Of a stretch of DNA of 64,000 bases, positions 58,231 through 64,000 are shown piece by piece. The stretch is taken from positions 1 through 64,000 of the forward strand of contig CADCHI010000003.1 of assembly GCA_902801165.1 (NCBI GenBank), in the 5' to 3' direction. Numbering within the stretch: position 1 is the stretch's first letter; each line of letters begins with the position of its first letter. Both the position numbers and the translations under genes were made by a program. The notes beneath the pieces were generated by a model. It saw only the letters and a list, made by a program, of their open reading frames with translations. It did no database searches and was not told where the DNA came from. This DNA is from an uncultured Eubacteriales bacterium (GTDB taxonomy: Bacteria; Bacillota; Clostridia; Christensenellales; Aristaeellaceae).

Positions 58231-61200
58231 TTACACTGCTTCGTTCAGCTTTACCGACACCGTCTTGCTCACGCCCTTTTCCTCCATCACCACGCCGTAC
58301 AGCGCGTCGCAGCGCTCCATGGTGCCCTTGCGGTGGGTGATGACGATGAACTGGGTGTTTTCCGAGTAGGATTTCAGGTAGTCGGCGTAGGTATCGATGT
58401 TGGCGTCGTCCAGGGCGGCTTCGATCTCGTCCAGTATGCAGAACGGGGTCGGCTTCAGGTCCAGTATGGCGAACAGGATCGCGATGGCCGTCAGCGCGCG
58501 CTCGCCGCCGGAGAGCAGCGAGAGCATTTGCAGCTTCTTGCCCGGGGGCTGGGCCACGATGTCGATGCCGCAGTTCAGCGCGTCCTTGGGGTCGGCCAGG
58601 CGCAGTTCGGCCTTGCCGCCGCCGAAGAGCCGCACGAAGGTGCGCTGGAAGTTGTCGTTCATCAGGGCGAACTGCTCCTTGAACTGCTTCTCCATGCGCA
58701 TTTCCAGCTCCGCGACGATGCCCTCCAGGTCCGCCTGGGCCTTGAGCAGGTCGTCCCGCTGGGCGGTCATCTCCTCGACGCGCTCCACCGTGCGCCGGTA
58801 TTCGTCCAGGGCGGCCACGTTCACGGTGCCCATGGCGCGGATGCGCTGGCGGATGGCGGCGATGCGCTTCTCGGATTCCGTCAGCTTGAAGTCCGCCTGG
58901 CGGAAGGACTCCGCCCCGGCGTAGGTCAGCTCGTAGTCCTCCCAGATGCGGTCCTGGATCTGCTTGAACTCGCCCTCCACGCGGGCCAGCTGCAGCTCGC
59001 TGCGGTGGTGTTTGTCGCTGAAATCGTCCAGGTTGGCGCGCAGGGCGTCGATCTCATCGGCCAGGGCCTGCAGCTTCTTCTGCACGCCGGTGCGGCGGGA
59101 ATCCGCCTCGTCAAAGGCCGAGCGGGCCGCGTCCAGTGCCTGCTTGTTGGCGTTCAGCGTATCGAGGTCGCGCTCCAGCAGAGAAGCGTTGTTCTCCAGC
59201 TGCTTCAGGCACTCCTCCAGCGCCACCTGGGATTCAGCCAGCACCTTCTCGGCGTTGTCCGCCTGGTCGCTGAGCCGGTCCCGGTTGGCCACGGCGGCTT
59301 CGAGGCCGCGGCGGCGCGAGGCGAGGGCGATGCGCCCGTTGCCCACGGTCTCCCGCAGGGCTTCCGTCTCGCCGCGCAGCTTGTAGATCTCGGCGGACAG
59401 CTGTTTCACCTGGGCCTGGCGGTCCTCGGTGGAGCTCTGCGCGGTGGCCTGCTGCGCGTCCAGGGCGGCCAGGCCGGCGGTGACGTCCTCCAGCTGGGCC
59501 TTCAAGCGCTCTCGTTCGGCGGTCGCGCGGGCCACGCGCTGGTTGTTGCTGTCCTGCTCGTCGAGGGCCGCCTTCAGCTGGGTCTCGGCGCGGGCGCAGG
59601 CGACCTCCTGCTTGTGCAGCTCGTCGTACAGCTCGCCGCGCTCCTTCTTGAGGCCGGAGCGCTCCTCCTCGATGGCCGAATACTTTTCCCGCGCCTCGAC
59701 GAAGGCCGCCTCCAGCTTCTTCAGGGCCTGCTCGCTCTCCTCGATCTCGCGGCTGCGGGAGAGGAGGCTGGTCACCCGGCTCTGCACGCTGCCGCCGGTC
59801 ATGGAGCCGCCGGAGTGCATGACGTCGCCCTCCAGCGTCACCAGCCGGAACTGGTAGCGCCCGGCCCGCTGGATGGCGATGCCGGCGGTCAGGTCCTCGG
59901 CCACCACGGTGCGGCCCAGGAGGTTGTCGATGACGCCCTGGTACTGGGGATCGAACTCCACCAGCTCCGAGGCGAGGCCCACGCAGCCCGGCATGGACAG
60001 CACGCCCCGCTCCTGCTGGGAGAGGGTGCGCCCGCGCACGGAGGAGATGGGCAGGAAGGTGGCCCGGCCGAAGCGGTTGGCGCGCAGGTATTCGATCATG
60101 CGCTTGGCGTCCTCGTCCCGGTCCACGACGATGTTCTGCAATGCGCCGCCCAGCACCATGTCCATGGCACGCTCCAGGCGGGCGGGTACGTGGATCAGGT
60201 CCGCCACGACGCCGTGGACGCCGGAGCGCCGCGCGCCGTCGCCACCGTCCTGGCGGCGGGCCTGCATCAGCACCTGCTTGACGGAGTTGTTGTAGCCCTC
60301 GTAGTCGCGCTGCATCTCGCGCAGCAGCTTCAATCGGGAATCCCGCTGCTGCCGCTCGTTCTGCATCCGCGTCACCCGGTCGGAGAGGGCCGCGGACTCC
60401 TCGCCGAGGGCCTGCACGCGCGCCTGCATCCGGGCGGCCTCGCCGTTCAGCTCCGCCAGGCGGGTGTTTTCTGTGTCCAGAAGCTCCCGGGCGGACTGAA
60501 CGTGAGCGTTCAGCGCCTCGGAGCCGGTCTGCTCGCGGGTGCGGTCATCCTCCATGCGGCCCAGCTGGTTTTCCAGCGCGGTCTGCATGGCGCTCAGGCG
60601 GGCGCGCTGGGAGCGCACGTCGCCCAGGCGGTTCATGGCCTGTATGATGGCCTGCTTGGCGCTCTCGGATTCCTCCTCCAGCGCGGCAAGGCGGGTCTCG
60701 GAGCTCTCCAAAGACTGCTCCTGCGTCCGAAGCTCGGCGGAGTCCACGTTCAGCGCGGCGCGCTCGGCCTCGATCTCGCCGTCCATCTGGTCGATCTGGC
60801 GGCGAATGCCCTCGCCGCCCTCGGCGGCGGCGGTCTGCTGCGCCTGGATGCGGTCGCGCTCCTTCTCGCCGGCGGCGATGCGCTCCCGCATGACCTGCAC
60901 GGCACCCTCGCCGGCCTCCACCTCGCGGATGAGCCGCTGCACGACCTCCCGCTTCTCGCTGCTCTCCAGCTCCAGCTGGTCCAGCAGGGCCTGGGATTCG
61001 TCCCGCAGCGCGCCCTTGCTCTCCAGCTCCTGGTTGGCCTGGAGGATGGCTTCGCCCAGCGTTTGCACGGACTGCTTGAGCTCCTTGATGCGCTCCTCGT
61101 AGCGCTCGGTGCGCACCAGGAACACGTTCAGGTCCAGCAGCTTCAATTCGTCCCGCAGGGACAGGTATTCCCGGGCCTGCTCGCTCTGCTTCTTCAGGGG

Positions 61201-61809
61201 CTCGACCCGGTCCTCCAATTCGGAGAGGATGTCCTCCACGCGGTTCAGGTTTTCCTGAGTGTGCTGGATGCGCTTCTGGGCGTCCAGCTTGCGGGCCTTG
61301 TACTTGACGATGCCGGCGGCCTCCTCGAAGACCTGTCGACGATCCTCGGACTTGGCGGACAGGATCTCGTCGATGCGGCCCTGCCCGATCAGGGAATAGC
61401 CGTCCTTGCCGATGCCGGTGTCGCGGAACAGGTCCACGATGTCGCGCAGGCGGCAGGCGGCGCCGTTGATCTTGTATTCGCCCTCGCCGCTGCGGTAGAC
61501 GCGGCGGGTGACGGCGACCTCCGCGAAGTCCACCGGCAGGGCGTGGTCCTCGTTCTCAAAGACCAGCGTCACCTCGCAGTAGGCCAGGCGGCGGCGCTTT
61601 TCGGTGCCGTTGAAGATGACGTCCTCCATCTTGGAGCCGCGCAGGGACTTGGCGCTCTGTTCGCCGAGCACCCAGCGCACGGCGTCAGAGATGTTGGACT
61701 TGCCGCAGCCGTTCGGCCCGACCACGCCGGTGATGCCGTCTTCAAAGGTAATCTCCACGTTGTCCGCGAAGGACTTGAAGCCGTGGAGCAAGAGTTTCTT
61801 CAATCGCAA
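58231..61809 (-). CDS. smc: Chromosome segregation ATPase SMC
   Basis: Condensin-type DNA-organising ATPase of 1192 residues. It has an N-terminal head with Walker A GPNGCGKSNISDAVRWVLGEQ and LRGSKMEDVIFNG, a coiled coil of about 330 residues, a hinge near 510-665 (SGVHGVVADLIHVPARLERAMDMVLGGALQNIVV), a returning coiled coil, and a C-terminal head with signature LSGGERALTAIAILFAIL and Walker B FCILDEIEAALDDAN. The start is a TTG preceded by GGGAG. It sits directly after rnc, the common Bacillota order. Confidence 0.98.
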   Translation of the reverse strand: MRLKKLLLHGFKSFADNVEITFEDGITGVVGPNGCGKSNISDAVRWVLGEQSAKSLRGSKMEDVIFNGTEKRRRLAYCEVTLVFENEDHALPVDFAEVAVTRRVYRSGEGEYKINGAACRLRDIVDLFRDTGIGKDGYSLIGQGRIDEILSAKSEDRRQVFEEAAGIVKYKARKLDAQKRIQHTQENLNRVEDILSELEDRVEPLKKQSEQAREYLSLRDELKLLDLNVFLVRTERYEERIKELKQSVQTLGEAILQANQELESKGALRDESQALLDQLELESSEKREVVQRLIREVEAGEGAVQVMRERIAAGEKERDRIQAQQTAAAEGGEGIRRQIDQMDGEIEAERAALNVDSAELRTQEQSLESSETRLAALEEESESAKQAIIQAMNRLGDVRSQRARLSAMQTALENQLGRMEDDRTREQTGSEALNAHVQSARELLDTENTRLAELNGEAARMQARVQALGEESAALSDRVTRMQNERQQRDSRLKLLREMQRDYEGYNNSVKQVLMQARRQDGGDGARRSGVHGVVADLIHVPARLERAMDMVLGGALQNIVVDRDEDAKRMIEYLRANRFGRATFLPISSVRGRTLSQQERGVLSMPGCVGLASELVEFDPQYQGVIDNLLGRTVVAEDLTAGIAIQRAGRYQFRLVTLEGDVMHSGGSMTGGSVQSRVTSLLSRSREIEESEQALKKLEAAFVEAREKYSAIEEERSGLKKERGELYDELHKQEVACARAETQLKAALDEQDSNNQRVARATAERERLKAQLEDVTAGLAALDAQQATAQSSTEDRQAQVKQLSAEIYKLRGETEALRETVGNGRIALASRRRGLEAAVANRDRLSDQADNAEKVLAESQVALEECLKQLENNASLLERDLDTLNANKQALDAARSAFDEADSRRTGVQKKLQALADEIDALRANLDDFSDKHHRSELQLARVEGEFKQIQDRIWEDYELTYAGAESFRQADFKLTESEKRIAAIRQRIRAMGTVNVAALDEYRRTVERVEEMTAQRDDLLKAQADLEGIVAELEMRMEKQFKEQFALMNDNFQRTFVRLFGGGKAELRLADPKDALNCGIDIVAQPPGKKLQMLSLLSGGERALTAIAILFAILDLKPTPFCILDEIEAALDDANIDTYADYLKSYSENTQFIVITHRKGTMERCDALYGVVMEEKGVSKTVSVKLNEAV

Positions 61810-61862
61810 TTTTGGATTTCTCCCGTCTGTCGTGCCTTATCGGGGATGGGGGACATCCCGCC

Positions 61863-62531
61863 TCAGTGGTTGCCCAGAAGGCGCAGCGCGTTCCGCGCGG
61901 CGTCCTGCTGCGCGTTCTGCTTGCTGCTGCCCACACCTTCGCCCAGCGTCCTGTCGCCCAGGATCACCCGGTAGCGGAATTGGGGGGCGTGGGGCGGCCC
62001 CTGCATGGAGACGAATTCATACCTGGGCATGTCGCCGTCGCGCTGCAGGATCTCCTGCAGGCGGGACTTGGCGTCCAGGTGGTCCTCCATCATCCGGGGA
62101 TGCAGGTCCTCGGCCAGCGCCTTGCGGATGACCTCCACGGCGCAGTCGAAGCCCCCGTCGAGGTACACGGCGGCAAGCACAGCCTCCATCACATCGCACA
62201 GTATGGAGGGCTTGTCCCGCCCGCCGGAGCGATCCTCGCCCACGGAAAGGCGGATGTATTTGCCCAGCTGCAGCCGCTTGGCGGCGCGGCAGAGCGTCTC
62301 CTCCCGCACCAGTCCGGCGCGGATGCGCGTGAGCTTGCCCTCGTCTACCTCCGGGAACTCAAAGTAAAGATAACGGCTGATGGCCAGCTCCAGCACGGCA
62401 TCGCCGAGAAACTCCAGCCGCTGGTAGTGGGGCACATGATGATCCCCCCCGTAGGAGGGATGCGTCAGTGCCGTTTCCAGCAGCCTGGAGTTTTTAAAGG
62501 TATAGCCCAGTTCGGTGCAAAGCGCCTTCAC
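61863..62531 (-). CDS. rnc: Ribonuclease III
   Basis: Cleaves double-stranded RNA in rRNA maturation and mRNA turnover. 222 residues. The catalytic signature YQRLEFLGDAVLELAIS and VMEAVLAAVYLDGG are followed by a dsRNA-binding domain (DAKSRLQEILQRDGDMPRYEFV, then GSSKQNAQQDAARNALRLL). The GTG start follows AGAAGGT and lies four bases after the acpP stop. Confidence 0.97.
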   Translation of the reverse strand: MKALCTELGYTFKNSRLLETALTHPSYGGDHHVPHYQRLEFLGDAVLELAISRYLYFEFPEVDEGKLTRIRAGLVREETLCRAAKRLQLGKYIRLSVGEDRSGGRDKPSILCDVMEAVLAAVYLDGGFDCAVEVIRKALAEDLHPRMMEDHLDAKSRLQEILQRDGDMPRYEFVSMQGPPHAPQFRYRVILGDRTLGEGVGSSKQNAQQDAARNALRLLGNH

Positions 62532-62535
62532 GAGA

Positions 62536-62775
62536 TCAGACCTTCTTCTGAATGTAGTCCACGATGTCGCCGACGGTTTTGATGGTGCCCAGCGCCTCGT
62601 CCTCCACGGTGAGGTTGAACTCGGTCTCCAGGTCCATGATCAGCATCATCAGGTTGGCGCTGTCGGCGCCCAGGTCCTCGATCATGCGGGCGGTATCCAC
62701 GACCTTGTCCGCCTCCACGGGCAGCTGCATCAGGATATACTCCTTGACCTTCTCAAAAACGGTGTTGCGATCCAT
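62536..62775 (-). CDS. acpP: Acyl carrier protein (second copy)
   Basis: A 79-residue carrier. The phosphopantetheine serine is in EDLGADSANLMMLIM, where the usual DSL is DSA. The remainder (LETEFNLTVEDEALGTIKTVGDIVDYI) is normal. It stands between plsX and rnc, where the housekeeping ACP of Bacillota is usually found, while the fab-operon ACP near 17.1 kb has DSL. The RBS is AGGAGG. A small CGCCCC/GGGGCG hairpin precedes it. Confidence 0.95.
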   Translation of the reverse strand: MDRNTVFEKVKEYILMQLPVEADKVVDTARMIEDLGADSANLMMLIMDLETEFNLTVEDEALGTIKTVGDIVDYIQKKV

Positions 62776-62861
62776 GAAAATACCTCCTGTAAAATGTTTG
62801 GTCGGTTTGCTGTGTGCGCCCCTGAGAGGGGCGGTTGGTGCGAATCAGAGCGGGGGAGGGA

Positions 62862-63881
62862 TCAGGCCTCCGCTTCTCCCAGCCCCGAGAGGCCCTCGCG
62901 GATCTTGCCCGCCACGTCGCCGGCGAGCATCTCCCGGGCCTGACGCACCGCGTTCATGATGGCCGTTTCCCCGGAGGCGCCATGGGCCTTGATCACCGCG
63001 CCCTCCACGCCCAGCAGCGGCGCGCCGCCGTAGGCGTTGTAGTCCATGCAGCGCTTGAACTTGCGGAAGGCGGGGCGGGACAGCGCCGCGCCGACCCTGG
63101 AGACCTTGGAGGCCATCAGGTTGGCCTTGAGCATGCCCATCATGGCGCTGGCGAGGCCCTCGGTGTACTTGAGGATGATGTTGCCGTCGAAGCCGTCGGC
63201 CACCACCACGTCGAAATCGCCGGTGGGGATGTCCCGGGCCTCGGCGTTGCCGGCGAAGCAGTAGCTGGTCTGCGCCTGCATCAGCTGGTAGGTTTCCTTG
63301 GTCAGCTTGTTGCCCTTTTCGGCCTCCGCGCCGATGTTCACCAGGCCGACCTGGGGCCTGTCGATGCCCATGACGCTGTGCATGTACACGGAGCCCATCA
63401 GACCGAACTGCACCAGGTACTTGGGCTGGCAGTCCACGTTGGCACCGGCGTCGATCAGCATGAAGGGCTTCTTCGCGCCGGGGATGACCGGGGCCAGGGC
63501 GGGCCGCTCAATGCCCGGGATGCGCCCGATGCGCAGCATGCCGCCGGCCAGGATCGCCCCGGTGTTGCCCGCGGAGACCACCGCGCCGGCCCGCTTCTCC
63601 CGCACGGCCAGCATGGCCTGCACCAGGGAGGAGTTCACCTTGCGGCGCACGGCCAGCATCGGGGATTCGTCCATGGCGATCACGTCGTCCGCGGGCAAGA
63701 TCTCCACCCGCGCTTGCACGTCGCCCGCGTCGGTCAGCAATGCTTCGAGCCGATCCTTCGGCCCGGCCAGCAGGATTTTGATGTCGGGATATTGACGCAG
63801 CGCCGCGACGGCGCCCGCGACGATGGCGTCCGGTGCCTGGTCGCCCCCCATGGCGTCCAGCGCGATGATATACTCTTTCAT
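62862..63881 (-). CDS. plsX: Phosphate acyltransferase PlsX
   Basis: Makes acyl-phosphate from acyl-ACP for phospholipid synthesis. 339 residues. ALDAMGGDQAPDAIVAGA, SAGNTGAILAGGMLRIGRI, LIDAGANVDCQPKYLVQFG and VADGFDGNIILKYTEG are the PlsX motifs. Two adjacent ATGs exist; the second (63881) has better spacing from GGAGG. First of plsX-acpP-rnc-smc-ftsY. Confidence 0.96.
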   Translation of the reverse strand: MKEYIIALDAMGGDQAPDAIVAGAVAALRQYPDIKILLAGPKDRLEALLTDAGDVQARVEILPADDVIAMDESPMLAVRRKVNSSLVQAMLAVREKRAGAVVSAGNTGAILAGGMLRIGRIPGIERPALAPVIPGAKKPFMLIDAGANVDCQPKYLVQFGLMGSVYMHSVMGIDRPQVGLVNIGAEAEKGNKLTKETYQLMQAQTSYCFAGNAEARDIPTGDFDVVVADGFDGNIILKYTEGLASAMMGMLKANLMASKVSRVGAALSRPAFRKFKRCMDYNAYGGAPLLGVEGAVIKAHGASGETAIMNAVRQAREMLAGDVAGKIREGLSGLGEAEA

Positions 63882-63912
63882 CATAGACCTCCCCTTATGA
63901 TATACCTATGTT

Positions 63913-63941
63913 ATTGTATCAGAAGCAATGTAAATTCGCAA
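63913..63941 (-). promoter_or_regulatory. Promoter of plsX
   Basis: TTGCGA (63936-63941), a 17-bp spacer and TACAAT (63913-63918). No FapR-type palindrome was recognised before the window ends. Confidence 0.65.
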
Positions 63942-64000
63942 GCTTTTCAACGCCTCTGTTCCCCCTGCCGCGCGAAAACTGATAAATTTTATGAAAAATC

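Noticed and set aside
58159..61974. Very long open frame (over 1200 codons) on the plus strand opposite smc
   Set aside because: It has low-complexity Leu/Val/Gly/His-rich composition typical of the antisense of a GC-rich gene, while the minus strand encodes a full SMC with all motifs.
1..64000. tRNA, rRNA, prophage or insertion-sequence genes
   Set aside because: No recognisable cloverleaf, rRNA segment, integrase, transposase or phage structural gene was found on either strand by reading.

Overview
The window is a GC-rich chromosomal segment from a member of the Bacillota, most probably Clostridia and probably an uncultured gut lineage. The evidence is FabK/FabT-type fatty-acid genes, the order plsX-acpP-rnc-smc-ftsY, an AroE-AroK fusion, a DUF4250 protein, sigma-A type TTGACA/TATAAT promoters with 16-18 bp spacing, Gram-positive Shine-Dalgarno sites, a lysine riboswitch and a rplM-rpsI operon. 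I cannot name the genus. No phage, transposase, tRNA, rRNA or CRISPR array was recognised.

Layout. 1-938: 5' part of type III glutamine synthetase (minus strand, runs off the window). 1070-10390: a minus-strand aromatic amino acid supercluster read aroF-tyrA-GNAT-aroB-aroA-aroC-pheA-aroEK-aroQ. It encodes every step from E4P+PEP to chorismate plus the Phe and Tyr branch enzymes. It is headed by a consensus promoter, an 18-residue Phe/Tyr-rich leader peptide and an intrinsic terminator. 10488-14927: a lipoprotein and three surface-polymer genes. 15259-21071: a fatty-acid operon fabT-fabH-acpP-fabK-fabG(frameshifted)-fabF-fabZ. 21152-24238: DUF4250 and a lysine-riboswitch-controlled amino acid ABC transporter. 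24350-26422: a DUF362 protein (frameshifted), a PPOX-type flavoprotein and a membrane protein. 26555-34534: an oligopeptide ABC transporter whose binding protein and OppC permease both carry large insertions, plus a small membrane protein. 34658-41379: rpiB, a DUF2007 protein, two small enzymes, a P-loop protein, a YkvI-like membrane protein, rplM-rpsI, a tyrosine phosphatase and a J-domain protein. 41545-45651: sugar isomerase, pectinesterase, alanine racemase and LD-carboxypeptidase. 45661-52699: a second oligopeptide transporter with an M20 amidohydrolase and a divergent binding protein. 52767-54277: a YcaQ/AlkX-type DNA glycosylase behind a tiny membrane protein whose promoter contains a perfect LexA (SOS) box. 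54590-63941: fumC, a NahK-like kinase, ftsY, smc, rnc, acpP and plsX.

How the genes work together. Several loci carry their own readable control signals: aromatic attenuation at aroF, the lysine riboswitch at the transporter, a candidate FabT operator at fab, a candidate r-protein leader at rplM and the SOS box near 54.26 kb. The non-coding DNA is also unusual. At least four families of degenerate 7-nt repeats (types CAACAGG, GAATTGA, GGGAATA and GAGTTAA) recur at operon joints, often as facing inverted arms, and one such tract is translated inside a small membrane protein. Two genes (fabG and the DUF362 gene) each have a length one base over a multiple of three. Both are either recent lesions or assembly errors.
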